DNA of 64,000 bases from Candidatus Wallbacteria bacterium (GCA_016213845.1 JACQZN010000017.1:1-64000), one strand, 5' to 3'; positions 17,181 through 25,786 are shown, counted from the first letter of the stretch. Notes: generated from the sequence alone by a model not told the origin. Numbers and translations are program-made.

Positions 17181-19607
17181 GTGGCACGGGAGGCGCTAGA
17201 GCCATTGGATGAGCAGCCTGGTCCCGATTTCCCCTCCCCGGCCGGTTACCGGCTCGAGACGCTGCTGGGGCAAGGGGCCATGGGGAAAGTCTTCGTCGCG
17301 ACGCAGCTCAATCTGAAGCGTCGTGTTGCCCTGAAGGTCCTCCGCGCCGGGGGACTCTCGGAGGCCGAGAGCCGTCGACGGTTCCTCGACGAGGCGCGCA
17401 TCCTGGCGCGGCTCTCGCACCCGAACATCGTCGCGCTCTACGACGGCGTCGTCGACGGGGACGAGTGCTTCCTGGCAATGGAGCTCGTGGAGGGTTCGAC
17501 TCTGGATGGCGTTCTGCAGCGGTCCGGCCCCCTCGCCGGGCCTCGCGCAGTCGAGATCTCGATCGGCATCCTGGAGGGCCTGGCCTACATCCACTCAGCG
17601 GGCGTGCTTCATCGCGACCTGAAGCCGGGTAACATCCTCATGGCCTCGGGTCGGGTGCCAAAACTGGCGGACTTCGGTCTGTCGCGCATCGTCGGCGCTG
17701 AGCGGGTCACGGCCGAGGGTTACATCGTCGGCACGCCAATGTACATGGCTCCGGAGGTGCTGAACGGCGCAGACGCGACGCCGCTGTCGGACATCTACTC
17801 CTTCGGCGTCGTCCTGTTCCGGATGCTGACCCGGCGCCATCTGATCGATCCGGCCGCTCGAGGCTTCGAGGTGATCGCCGCGAAGCTCAGCCTCGATCGC
17901 ACGAAGGTCCTGGCCCAGCTGCAGGGGGTCGCCCCGGCTCTTGCCGAGGTCGTCGCGCGATGCGTTGCAGCAGCGCCTGACGAACGGCCGTCGAGCGCGC
18001 GGGAGCTCCTGGAGCTCATGCCCCAGGCCCGCTCGGTCGCCGGCTCCTCCGGGCGCCGGCAGGCAGCCGGCGGGGTGGCGTCCGTCGACGACTCCTGCGG
18101 CGCGCGCCCGGCCGTGGGAGACGCCTCCCCTGCAGCGGCCGCTGTCCAGGGAGCCCGGAGTCCAGGCGAGCTCCAGAGGAAGGTCAGAGGCGACAAGCCG
18201 GTGCAGCCTGCGCCGCCTCTTGCCCCTGGAGGCGCCTCGCGCCCTCGGATCGGCCGGTTGCTGTCAGCGGCTGCGCTCCTGGTCGCATCCGCGCTGCTGG
18301 CCTGGGGGCTGCGCCCCCCGCCCATGGCGCTCCAGCCGGGGTGCATCGAGGCCGGGCCTGCCTGCCGGCCCATCCCGGGTGCCTGCGAGGTCAAATGGCG
18401 CTCAGCTCGGCCGTACCTGGCCCGGCTTCTCGTCGGTGAGAGCCTGTACGCCGAACCGGCGACCACGTCAATCCATTCAGTGGTCGTGACCTCGGTGCCT
18501 TGGGCCCGGCCACCGGAGGCGCGGATCGTACTTCCGGACGGTTCGAAGTCCTCGCCGTTTTCGCTGGCAGCCGTGCCGCTGCCTGTAGCGCCCCGGCTGG
18601 AGCACCTGGGAGATCGGGCCGTCTTCTCGCTCGAAGTGCCACATCCTTGCTCCCTGGAGCTCGAGCTTAGGGCGCCAGGGCGCCCCGCCCAGGTGATTCG
18701 CCTTCCGGCATCGCGCTCCCATCGCCACGAGCTACCTGTACTGGACCGGCGTGAGGCGGCCGAGCTGACAGTCCGCCTGGGAGGAAGCCCCTTGCTTCCG
18801 GACACACTTCCTCCCTTGAGTATCAGGGCACCGGCGCCGGTCGCGACCAGGCTGCTGGAGGACCTGAAGGCGCTCGTCGTGGCACGCATCGTGGAACGGC
18901 TGATGGGGTTCTGGAGCGGTCGCTCCTCGCGCGCGACCGCGCGCACGCAGCTGGAGCGCGAGCTGGGCCGGCTGGATTGGCGGCGTCGCGCGCTGGAGGA
19001 CGGCGGCATCTGGCGATGGGCTTTGCGGCCGGCCAACACCAGCCCCGAGTTCGCCGGATATCTGCTCCACTACCTCTCGGGCATCAGGCAACTCGACCAG
19101 GCGGCGCTGTACAACCGGGTCGACCTCCGCACCGGCCTGGACGAAGCGCTCGGAGAGGACTGGCGGGCGCGCTCCGGTGAGCCGCCCGGGCGGACGATCT
19201 TCGAGCATGCCGCCGACCCGCCCATAGCCCTCGTCACGAAGGACCTCGACACGGCCTGGCGCATGGCATCCGGCGACCAGGGCGCCTCTCCCGTGAGAAT
19301 GCTCGAGGTCGCGCTGCCGGACCTCTCGTTCGCGACCCGCGTCTGGATAGGGTTTCTCGTCCCCGAAGCCCGGCCCGAGGGGATGGTCTGCTTCTGGCTG
19401 GGACGCGCCGTCGGAAAGCGAGAAACCTACTGCCTTTCCGTCTATGACCGGCCGGAGCTCTCCCGCGTCCCAGCCTGGCAATCGCACGCGCTGGATGCGC
19501 GCGCGCTCTCTGCCGGTCCCAACACGCTGGTCATGGGATTCAAGCCGCTCCCAGGCACTCTGGCCACGGGAATCAAGATCTCGGCAGTGCGAGTGACAAT
19601 GGAGTGA
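17181..19607 (+). CDS. Receptor-type Ser/Thr protein kinase with unique ectodomain
   Basis: From the GTG at 17181 this is 808 residues. The kinase domain (about 23-285) has the GQGAMG P-loop, Lys52 (VALKV), HRDLKPGN with Asp145, DFG at 164 and APE near 190, so it should be active. A proline-rich linker leads to a transmembrane helix at about 360-376. An ectodomain of about 430 residues follows that I cannot assign; it begins with a cysteine-rich patch (GCIEAGPACRPIPGAC) and is probably beta-rich. The codon at 17154 is also in frame but lies inside the terminator hairpin, so 17181 is preferred. This is a Hanks-type kinase that would sense something outside the cytoplasm. It is the first of three such kinases in the window, each with a different ectodomain. 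Confidence 0.88.
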   Translation: MAREALEPLDEQPGPDFPSPAGYRLETLLGQGAMGKVFVATQLNLKRRVALKVLRAGGLSEAESRRRFLDEARILARLSHPNIVALYDGVVDGDECFLAMELVEGSTLDGVLQRSGPLAGPRAVEISIGILEGLAYIHSAGVLHRDLKPGNILMASGRVPKLADFGLSRIVGAERVTAEGYIVGTPMYMAPEVLNGADATPLSDIYSFGVVLFRMLTRRHLIDPAARGFEVIAAKLSLDRTKVLAQLQGVAPALAEVVARCVAAAPDERPSSARELLELMPQARSVAGSSGRRQAAGGVASVDDSCGARPAVGDASPAAAAVQGARSPGELQRKVRGDKPVQPAPPLAPGGASRPRIGRLLSAAALLVASALLAWGLRPPPMALQPGCIEAGPACRPIPGACEVKWRSARPYLARLLVGESLYAEPATTSIHSVVVTSVPWARPPEARIVLPDGSKSSPFSLAAVPLPVAPRLEHLGDRAVFSLEVPHPCSLELELRAPGRPAQVIRLPASRSHRHELPVLDRREAAELTVRLGGSPLLPDTLPPLSIRAPAPVATRLLEDLKALVVARIVERLMGFWSGRSSRATARTQLERELGRLDWRRRALEDGGIWRWALRPANTSPEFAGYLLHYLSGIRQLDQAALYNRVDLRTGLDEALGEDWRARSGEPPGRTIFEHAADPPIALVTKDLDTAWRMASGDQGASPVRMLEVALPDLSFATRVWIGFLVPEARPEGMVCFWLGRAVGKRETYCLSVYDRPELSRVPAWQSHALDARALSAGPNTLVMGFKPLPGTLATGIKISAVRVTME

Positions 19608-19670
19608 GCGGCCTTCCGCCCGGACGCGCCGGAGGGCGATGGCGCGTCGAGCGGAAGTCCGGCCAACTGG

Positions 19671-20645
19671 CTACCAGCGCTTCCGGAAACTGAAATCGTG
19701 GAACCCGAGCGAGAACTGCAGCTGACGTGCCCAGAGGTCCCAGTCGTTCTCGCCCTCGTTGACGGCGAGCTCACAGCTGACGCCTAGCCGAGCCAGGTGG
19801 TCGGCGAAAGCCTGGTTGTTGCGGATGAGCTCGTCGGAGGCGGAGCCGCATGCCAGCCGCAGCCGAGCGCCCGCCTCGAGCAGGGCGGGTGCGCTCTTCT
19901 CGGCCGTGGTCCAGAGATACTGCGGGATCATCGCCGACAGGCAACTGACGCTGGGGAATCTGGCGGGCGCCGTGAGGCCCGCGCGCAGGGACCAGAGACC
20001 GCCATGCCCGATCCCCTCGGCGCCGTGCAATCCGAGGGTCCGGAACTCCTCGCCGACGTGGTCGAGGAGCTCGCCGGTGAGGAACTCCAGATGGGCAACC
20101 CAGGGCTCGACGTTGGCCGAGAAGCACTCCCGGCCGGGCATCACCACGATCATCGGCTGGATTGCGCCCGAGTGCATCAGCTCGTCCAGGTGTTCGTGCA
20201 TCTGGACTCGATCGACCCAGTCAGTCGATTCCTCGAGCAGGTTGCCCATCAGCAGCAGCACCGGGTACGCGCGGGCCCCCTCCATCGCGTAGCAGGGCGG
20301 CAGGTAGGTGAGGTAGTCGACGTCGGCGGCCAGGATCGGCGAGTGCAAGCGCCTGTAGTGCAGCTCGCCGCGGGCGCCGCCCAGGTTGACCGTCGAGTTC
20401 ATCCCGTCGGGGCTGCGCCTGTAGTTGTGGGGGTCGTAGGCCCAGCCCGTGGGCGTGAGGAACTTGTACTGGATGTCGCCCTCCGGAAGCGCGTCGACCT
20501 CGAGGTCGAAGTCGCCGCCACCGACGGGCTTCATCTCCAGCGGCTGCCACCCCGAGAAGTCCCCCGCCACGGCGATGTTCGCCGCGTGGTCGTGGTGGAA
20601 GCGGAAGCGAACCGAGTGAGTACTGGCGACGTGAGATCCGATCAT
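19671..20645 (-). CDS. Esterase-like protein with CBM48-type N-terminus, lacking the nucleophile serine
   Basis: From the ATG at 20645, with AAGGAGG 6 nt upstream, this is 324 residues. Residues about 10-85 form an early-set/CBM48-like domain (AVAGDFSGWQPLEMKP), followed by an alpha/beta-hydrolase resembling enterochelin esterase/Fes and esterase D (PVLLLMGNLLEESTDW, IQPMIVVMPGRE). At the nucleophile elbow, where the family has GxSxGG, the sequence reads GIGHGGLWSLRAG, so glycine replaces the catalytic serine. It may be a non-catalytic binding protein, or a hydrolase using another residue. It lies downstream of the ATP-grasp protein in the same orientation, separated by 226 bp that contain repeats. 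Confidence 0.78.
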   Translation of the reverse strand: MIGSHVASTHSVRFRFHHDHAANIAVAGDFSGWQPLEMKPVGGGDFDLEVDALPEGDIQYKFLTPTGWAYDPHNYRRSPDGMNSTVNLGGARGELHYRRLHSPILAADVDYLTYLPPCYAMEGARAYPVLLLMGNLLEESTDWVDRVQMHEHLDELMHSGAIQPMIVVMPGRECFSANVEPWVAHLEFLTGELLDHVGEEFRTLGLHGAEGIGHGGLWSLRAGLTAPARFPSVSCLSAMIPQYLWTTAEKSAPALLEAGARLRLACGSASDELIRNNQAFADHLARLGVSCELAVNEGENDWDLWARQLQFSLGFHDFSFRKRW

Positions 20646-20735
20646 CGCGAACCTCCTTGCGATCGAGAACACGCGCCCTCCTGTCCCCAACGTACCACAT
20701 CGAGGCCCTCTGCGTGCGTGAGCCCGGTCACCGGT

Positions 20736-20777
20736 CAGGCCGCAGGCTGCAGGCGTCAGGCTTCAGGCGTCAGGCCG
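20736..20777. repeat. Heptanucleotide tandem array, CAGGCNN x 6
   Basis: Six contiguous 7-bp units CAGGC(CG/TG/GT/TT/GT/CG) run from 20736 to 20777 between the ATP-grasp and esterase-like genes. The period and style match the arrays at 6490 and 6616. Confidence 0.85.
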
Positions 20778-20799
20778 CCAGACTCAGACGCTGCCCTCC

Positions 20800-20859
20800 T
20801 CCCCCCGCTCATCCTGAGCAGGCCGCGAAGCGGCCGTGTCGAAGGACCGTGTCGAAGGA
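20800..20859. repeat. Dispersed 60-bp repeat, copy A
   Basis: This segment matches 63548-63607 with about four differences. It carries a 6-bp hairpin, GGCCGC-GAA-GCGGCC (20821-20835), and two direct copies of CCGTGTCGAAGGA-like sequence. It ends 12 bp from the stop codon of the leftward gene at 20872, so it lies in that transcript's 3' region. Confidence 0.85.
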
Positions 20860-20871
20860 CAGCCTCCAGCA

Positions 20872-22230
20872 TCACCCCATCGGAACCACGGGCAGGATGC
20901 CGCCGCCCCAGCTGACGTAGGAGGTCATCATCATCTCGCTGAAGCGGCTGAAGAAGTTGCCCATCTTCCCGGCGAAGTAGAACGGGTTGACGTCCAGGTA
21001 GCGCGGGACCTGCACCAGATCCTCGCCCGGGTTCATGGCCATCAACATGATGGGGGTGTCGACGTACTCCTGCGCGACCACGCCGCCGGTCTCGAGACCG
21101 AACTGCAGCACCTCGCGCCAGACGTCGTCGCCGGCACTCACTCCCAGCAGCACCGCGTCGGAGGCGCTGCCCTTGATCTTCTTGAAGACCCACCGCTCCT
21201 TTTCTTCGAGGAACTGCTCCGGGGAATCGGCCTGGCGCACGTTCACGGTGTAGGGAATCGTCTCCAGCAGCTCCTCGAGCGGCATGTCGTCGAAACACCA
21301 GTGGAGCTCGCGGCAATGGAGCAGCTCGAAGATCGACTTGGCGCTCACGGCCTCGCTGTGGAACGCGTTCACGACCGGAAGCTTGCCGTCCATGTAGGCC
21401 TGCAGGATGGGGCCGTACTCGTCCCGGTGGGTACCCATGACATGGCCCCATTCGAAGATCCGGTACATCACGTCGATCCTTCGCCCCTGGTAGTGAGGCC
21501 AGTGGTCGTACTCGACCTGGTGCGGATGGATGAAGTCCGCGTCGAACCCCTCGTGGATGAAGAAGTCGAAGATCCGCCTCGACAGCTGGATCTCCTCCGG
21601 GCCGAAGGGGCTGACGTCGGGAGTCGGGATGACGACCGCGATGTACGGGTTGTCCAGCTCGGCGGCCTCGACGAGCTGCTCCAGCAGAAGCGTCGTGCTC
21701 TTGTAGGGCGGTTGGCGCGGAATGTCGACACCCTGGGCGGCCATCTCTGCTGCGAACATCTTGAACAGCGTGTTCTCGGCGAGCACGTCGGTGGTGAGGT
21801 CGCTGTCGCTGATGCCTCCCGGCCAGCTGACGTTGAACTCGTGCGCGATGATGCGGTTGCCATGCAGCACGGTGTCGGGGCGGACGACACGCGGCAGCAT
21901 CCCGCCGCGGGGACGCGACCGCAGCACCTGCTCGACTTCCGGCGGAATCGTCAGGAAGGAGCGCATCGGGACGTTGGCCGGATGCTCCGGGTCGGTGATG
22001 ACGTCCATGATCCGGTCCAGCGCCAGCCAGACGAGCGCGCCGAAGCGGTGGTACTTGGCGGTGATCAGCTCGTTCAAGAACAACGGATAGAGTGGGACAT
22101 GCCCCAGCAGCCCCTCGTCGGCGCAGTTTTTTCCCATGAAGTAGATCTCGCGCCTTACGAACTCCGGGTCGCGCGCATTCAACGCCTCGAGGAAGCGCTG
22201 GAACTCCTCGACCATCTGGAACTCGCTCAT
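20872..22230 (-). CDS. Circularly permuted ATP-grasp-like protein
   Basis: This 452-residue protein shows features of circularly permuted ATP-grasp ligases of the glutathionylspermidine-synthase type. An N-terminal substrate region contains AHEFNVSWPGG. It is followed by LPVVNAFHSEAVSAKSIFELL (about 285-305), the lysine-containing strand WVFKKIKGSASDAVLLG (about 352-368) and a C-terminal acidic/Asn motif, RYLDVNPFYFAGKMGNFF. Such enzymes activate a carboxylate with ATP and join it to an amine. The substrates here are unknown. It probably forms a unit with the downstream esterase-like protein, which could bind or process the product. The ATG at 22230 has only GAGAGAGGG upstream, a moderate ribosome site. 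Confidence 0.72.
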   Translation of the reverse strand: MSEFQMVEEFQRFLEALNARDPEFVRREIYFMGKNCADEGLLGHVPLYPLFLNELITAKYHRFGALVWLALDRIMDVITDPEHPANVPMRSFLTIPPEVEQVLRSRPRGGMLPRVVRPDTVLHGNRIIAHEFNVSWPGGISDSDLTTDVLAENTLFKMFAAEMAAQGVDIPRQPPYKSTTLLLEQLVEAAELDNPYIAVVIPTPDVSPFGPEEIQLSRRIFDFFIHEGFDADFIHPHQVEYDHWPHYQGRRIDVMYRIFEWGHVMGTHRDEYGPILQAYMDGKLPVVNAFHSEAVSAKSIFELLHCRELHWCFDDMPLEELLETIPYTVNVRQADSPEQFLEEKERWVFKKIKGSASDAVLLGVSAGDDVWREVLQFGLETGGVVAQEYVDTPIMLMAMNPGEDLVQVPRYLDVNPFYFAGKMGNFFSRFSEMMMTSYVSWGGGILPVVPMG

Positions 22231-22409
22231 GGTCCCTCTCTCGCCTGGGGCATCCCGTTACGCCGGCCGCGACCTGTCGGGCGAAAACACCGGCTGCGGT
22301 ATCGCGCGGGTCACCTTCACCGTTTCCGCCCGGGCAGTATACGGGATCGGGCCCGACGATACCCATGGGGTCCGCCCGACGCCCCGCACCGGCGCGCGAT
22401 CGCCCCATC

Positions 22410-22438
22410 TTGCCTTCGGGACGCCTGGCCGCTAGTCT
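22410..22438 (+). promoter_or_regulatory. Promoter of the AAA+ gene, probably leaderless
   Basis: TTGCCT (22410-22415), 17 bp, then TAGTCT (22433-22438). Only 9 bp separate the -10 from the GTG at 22448, so the mRNA would begin at or within about 3 nt of the start codon. Confidence 0.45.
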
Positions 22439-22447
22439 CAGGGAGCC

Positions 22448-23239
22448 GTGAAGAAGCGTCCCCTCAGAGCGTTGCGCCAGGAAGAAGCCGGCCCTCCCCA
22501 GCCGGTGCCGGACCCGGTCGGAGATTCCGAGCCGATGACCCGGCTTCTGCTGCTCGTACGCGACCTGGCTGGCTCCGATGACCCCGTCGTCCTCTCGGGA
22601 GAGCCTGGTTCCGGCCGGGAAACGTGCGCACGCGCCCTCCACGCCTGGAGCCCAAGGAGCCAACGGGGCTTTTGGGTCTTGAATTGCGCCCGGCTCTCGC
22701 CGGACTCCTTCCGCGAATCGCTGGTCGGCTCTTCGCGCCACGGAGCCGAGGGGCTGCTCGCAAAGGCCGCCGGCGGCGCTCTCTTCCTCAGGGACTTCCA
22801 CGCTGTCGACCCATCGCTGCTCCAGGAGCTGTGCGCCGCGCCCGGCCACCCGGCCAAGGTGAAGTCCCCGGCCGGCGTCCGGCTTCTCGGCTCCACGGAG
22901 CCCGGACTGGAGGCAAGCCTGCCCGGCGCCCGCACGCTCATCGTCCCGCCACTTTCGGAGCGCCCCCGGGACATCCCGCTGCTGGCGCTCCACTTCCTCG
23001 ACGAGTGCGCCTGGCGTCTCCGGATTCCGCTCCCCGAGCTGACTCCCCAGGGCGCCGCCGCCCTCGTCGCCCAGGGCTGGCCCGGCAATGCTCGCCAGCT
23101 CAGGGAGGCCGTCGAATCGCTCTGCGTGCTTGCCGCCGGCCGCCCCATCGATGCGCGCGACGTCGAGCGCCTCCTCACAGCCGAGGACGCCGAGCCGCCG
23201 CCGCTTGGCCTGGCCGGCTCACCTGGCCGGCAGATCTGA
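22448..23239 (+). CDS. Degenerate NtrC-like AAA+ domain protein
   Basis: A 263-residue protein resembling the sigma54-activator AAA+ core without receiver or HTH domains. It has GEPGSGRE at the Walker A position, with Arg for the usual Lys. The region where GAFTGA is expected reads SSRHGAEGLLAKA, and Walker B is LFLRDF instead of LFLDE. The later motifs ERPRDIPLLALHF and WPGNARQLREAVES are well kept. It therefore keeps the fold but probably neither hydrolyses ATP normally nor contacts sigma54. Its 3' end overlaps the convergent kinase gene at 23219 by 21 bp. A regulatory or scaffold role is inference. The start is GTG at 22448; a later ATG at residue 30 is possible. Confidence 0.75.
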   Translation: MKKRPLRALRQEEAGPPQPVPDPVGDSEPMTRLLLLVRDLAGSDDPVVLSGEPGSGRETCARALHAWSPRSQRGFWVLNCARLSPDSFRESLVGSSRHGAEGLLAKAAGGALFLRDFHAVDPSLLQELCAAPGHPAKVKSPAGVRLLGSTEPGLEASLPGARTLIVPPLSERPRDIPLLALHFLDECAWRLRIPLPELTPQGAAALVAQGWPGNARQLREAVESLCVLAAGRPIDARDVERLLTAEDAEPPPLGLAGSPGRQI

Positions 23240-24625
23240 ATCGGACCGCAGCCGGCGTCGCCCCCCCCTGTACTTCCTGTAGCCGGCCTTGCGCGCGGAC
23301 TCCTCGGAGGCAAACTCCACTCTGTTCATGGAGTGGATTCTCTCGTACGGCTCGTCGCCAGGAAGGAAGTAGATGTGGCTGTTGCGGTTGCCGCGCACCG
23401 CCCCGAGCCCCTCGGGGGTGCCCCCGGTCTGCCCCGTCGACCAGGCATCGGGAGTCACTGCCGGCACGGAGGGCGGTTCTCGCACCACGGCAGCGTTTCT
23501 GGGGGAGCCCCTGAACAACAGACCCGCGACCAGGAGCACCGCGCCGATCGCAGCCGCCACGGCTCGCCAGCGCGCCGAGGACGCCTGCGGCCCACCCTTC
23601 GCCACGCCCGATTGTCGCGTCGGCCCCTGTGGCATCGACCGAATGCCGCGCCGCCCGCTGTCGCTCACCACCGTCGGCGACGCCATCGAGGCCACGGCCC
23701 CCGCCGCGCTGTCCGGCCGGCTTTCGCCCCCGCCCCACGAGGCGTCCGTCGCGCTCTCCCCTGGCGGGTCCGGGAGCCGCCGGCTACCGGTGCTGGCCAG
23801 CATCCAGGCCTTGTTGAGTGCCGTTGCCATCTCCTCGGCGTTCGACCACCGGGCCTTCGGATCCTTCTCGAGGGCGCGCTCCACGATCCGGACGACGGCT
23901 CCGCTGGCCGACGTCGTGCGCGAGGCCAGCGGCGGCGGCGTGGTGGTGACGTGCGCCTTCAGCACCTCGGTGACGCTGCCGTCGAAGGGAGGCCTGCCGG
24001 CCAGCATTTCGTAGAGGATCACGCCGAGCGAGTAGAGGTCGCTGGCGGGACCCAGCGGCTCTCCCCTCGCTTGCTCGGGCGACATGTAGAGCGGCGTTCC
24101 GAGAATCAGGTTCTGCTTCGTCCGGGGGCCGTCGCCCGAGAGCGACTTGGAGATCCCGAAGTCGGCGATCTTCGGCTGGTCCGCTGCCGTGATCAGCACG
24201 TTCTGAGGCTTCAGATCTCGGTGCACGATGCCTGACCTGTGCGCCGCCCCCAGCCCCTCCGCGATGCCGCGAGCAAAGCCCAGCGCCGTCTTCGCGTCCA
24301 GCGCGCCCGCCCGGACCATGCGCTTCGCCAGCGTCTCGCCCTCGACCAGCTCGAAGACGATGTACGGCACCGAGCCCGCCTCGCCGGCGTCGAAGACCGC
24401 CACGATGTTCGGATGCAGGAGCCGCGCCGCCATGTGGGCCTCGCGCAGGAAGCGCTCACGAGCGTCGCCCGCCTCGATCCGGGCGTCGAGAAGTTTGATG
24501 GCGACCAGGCGGTTCAAGGACTTCTGGCGCGCCCGCCAGACCGCGCCCATCGAGCCGCGGTCGAGAAACTCCAGCAACTCGAAAGCCGGCAGCTCGTCGG
24601 GCCCGAACGGCAGCTCCTCCCTCAC
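23219..24625 (-). CDS. Ser/Thr protein kinase with C-terminal Ada-like zinc-domain relic
   Basis: A 468-residue Hanks-type kinase. The kinase domain is about 15-275, with Lys44 (VAIKL), VHRDLKPQN (Asp137), DFG at 155 and SPEQ at 182. A transmembrane helix at about 354-371 is followed by a short external tail. The tail, GNRNSHIYFLPGDEPYERI then NRVEFASEESARKAGYRKYR, resembles the Ada metal-binding module, but Asp stands where the first zinc Cys is expected and the closing Cys pair is missing. The tail is probably a ligand- or wall-binding module without zinc. The gene starts 16 bp after the pseudopilin operon on the same strand and may be co-transcribed with it. Confidence 0.87.
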   Translation of the reverse strand: MREELPFGPDELPAFELLEFLDRGSMGAVWRARQKSLNRLVAIKLLDARIEAGDARERFLREAHMAARLLHPNIVAVFDAGEAGSVPYIVFELVEGETLAKRMVRAGALDAKTALGFARGIAEGLGAAHRSGIVHRDLKPQNVLITAADQPKIADFGISKSLSGDGPRTKQNLILGTPLYMSPEQARGEPLGPASDLYSLGVILYEMLAGRPPFDGSVTEVLKAHVTTTPPPLASRTTSASGAVVRIVERALEKDPKARWSNAEEMATALNKAWMLASTGSRRLPDPPGESATDASWGGGESRPDSAAGAVASMASPTVVSDSGRRGIRSMPQGPTRQSGVAKGGPQASSARWRAVAAAIGAVLLVAGLLFRGSPRNAAVVREPPSVPAVTPDAWSTGQTGGTPEGLGAVRGNRNSHIYFLPGDEPYERIHSMNRVEFASEESARKAGYRKYRGGRRRLRSDSDLPAR

Positions 24626-24641
24626 GCGACGGTCTCCGAGG

Positions 24642-25256
24642 TCATCGACTCAACTCCGCCAACACATCTTTCAACTCCTCATCGGTGAGCCCCGCGGCGC
24701 GGAGAGCCGGTTCGTAAGCCTGATCCAGCCGTCCCTGGCGGCGGAAGTCGGCCTCCTCTCCCAGCCCCTTGCGCAGCTCTCGAAATCCGGACTCCAGCCG
24801 GTCGAAGAGGGCCTTGCGAGCCCCCTCCGTGTCCGCAGCCGCGCTGCCGTACGCCACGCGCTTGTTCTCCACCAGCACGCGGCCCGCCTGTAGCCTCAGC
24901 GTGGCCACCAGCAGCACGCCGCTCCCCTCGCTCGCACCCCATACAGTGGCCAGGTGCGAGCGCGCTGCTGGTGAGGTCGGGCCGACTCGCGCGCTCGCCT
25001 GGCCGAACGAACGCGCCAGCGCCGCGGTCGCGGGCGGAGTCCCGGTACGCAGGAACTCCCGTTTCAGTGCGTCGAGCTGCTCGTTGGCCACCGCCAGCGC
25101 CTGCACGCTGCGCTTCAACACCGTGATCCGGATCGTCTGGTGATCGACCCGCGTCATCAAGGCCATAAGGGTCGCCATCGCCCCACCCAGCACGACGAGC
25201 CCCACCAGCAGGGACGCCCCGCGTCTGTCCACTCGTTCCGCACCGATTGCGATCAT
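24642..25256 (-). CDS. PilX/GspK-like pilus-associated membrane protein
   Basis: From the ATG at 25256 this is 203 residues. The N-terminus RRGASLLVGLVVLGGAMATL resembles minor pilin-like proteins (PilX/GspK style, with Arg-Gly-Ala before a long hydrophobic helix) but lacks a clear prepilin peptidase Glu at position +5. A helical region follows. The start codon overlaps the stop of the preceding pseudopilin gene as ATGA, so the two are translationally coupled. It is the third gene of the operon 26220-24642. The role is probably in assembling a type IV pilus or type II secretion pseudopilus. Exact assignment is not possible. Confidence 0.6.
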   Translation of the reverse strand: MIAIGAERVDRRGASLLVGLVVLGGAMATLMALMTRVDHQTIRITVLKRSVQALAVANEQLDALKREFLRTGTPPATAALARSFGQASARVGPTSPAARSHLATVWGASEGSGVLLVATLRLQAGRVLVENKRVAYGSAAADTEGARKALFDRLESGFRELRKGLGEEADFRRQGRLDQAYEPALRAAGLTDEELKDVLAELSR

Positions 25257-25786
25257 GGGACGAACAGATCTTCGAGCGGCTCTATCGCTCTGGGCCCGCT
25301 GTCGTTGAAGTAGCGCACCGACGTGATGAAGGACAGCCCCGCAAGCGCAAGCTGCAGGCGCACGACGCGCTCGGAATCCCCCCGAAAGTCGAACCAGATG
25401 GCGTCCACGCCTCGCATCACGACCTCCCTGGACGGCGCCGCCACGCCGGCCGCGCAGCTCCACTGGACCAGCTCCTCTCCCTCGAGGGCCAGCGTGACAA
25501 CCCGATTCGCCTCGTCCCGATAGACCAGACGTGGCTCCGGTCGGCCGCGCTGTCCGCGCGGGTAGAGCACCGTCCGGGCGGTCTCGATTCCCCGGCGCAG
25601 TCGCTCCAGTCCCGAGTGAATCGTCTGGATGTCGTCCACGCGCTGTTCGGCGCTGCGCGCGCGCCGCGCCTTGGCCGTCGCGTGCCAGGTCAGCCCGCCC
25701 AGTAGCCCGACGATGGAAAGCGCCACGAGCAGCTCTAGCAGCGACACGCCCCGGGCCGCGCCGCGGCCACTGCCAAGCACGCTCAC
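25253..25786 (-). CDS. Pseudopilin (type II secretion/type IV pilus), GspJ/PilW-like
   Basis: From the GTG at 25786 this is 177 residues. The prepilin signature is RGVSLLELLVALSIVGLLGG, where cleavage would fall after Gly and Glu is at +5; a long N-terminal helix follows. The rest is beta-rich, as in minor pseudopilins of the GspJ/PilW type. The GTG overlaps the upstream stop as GTGA, and its own stop overlaps the next ATG as ATGA, so all three genes are coupled. The upstream in-frame residues to 25996 belong to the previous gene's region and are not coding here. Confidence 0.8.
   Translation of the reverse strand: MSVLGSGRGAARGVSLLELLVALSIVGLLGGLTWHATAKARRARSAEQRVDDIQTIHSGLERLRRGIETARTVLYPRGQRGRPEPRLVYRDEANRVVTLALEGEELVQWSCAAGVAAPSREVVMRGVDAIWFDFRGDSERVVRLQLALAGLSFITSVRYFNDSGPRAIEPLEDLFVP

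Noticed and set aside
22336-22341. TATACT -10 for the ATP-grasp gene (minus strand)
   Set aside because: It is a good hexamer, but no -35 and no extended TGN were found, and the leader would be about 100 nt.
20756-22993. 745-codon minus-strand frame overlapping the ATP-grasp gene in another frame
   Set aside because: Composition is typical of a shadow frame and it runs through repeats and a second gene.
22448-23239. Call as a sigma54-dependent activator
   Set aside because: It lacks GAFTGA, the Walker A lysine and Walker B acids, and has no DNA-binding domain.
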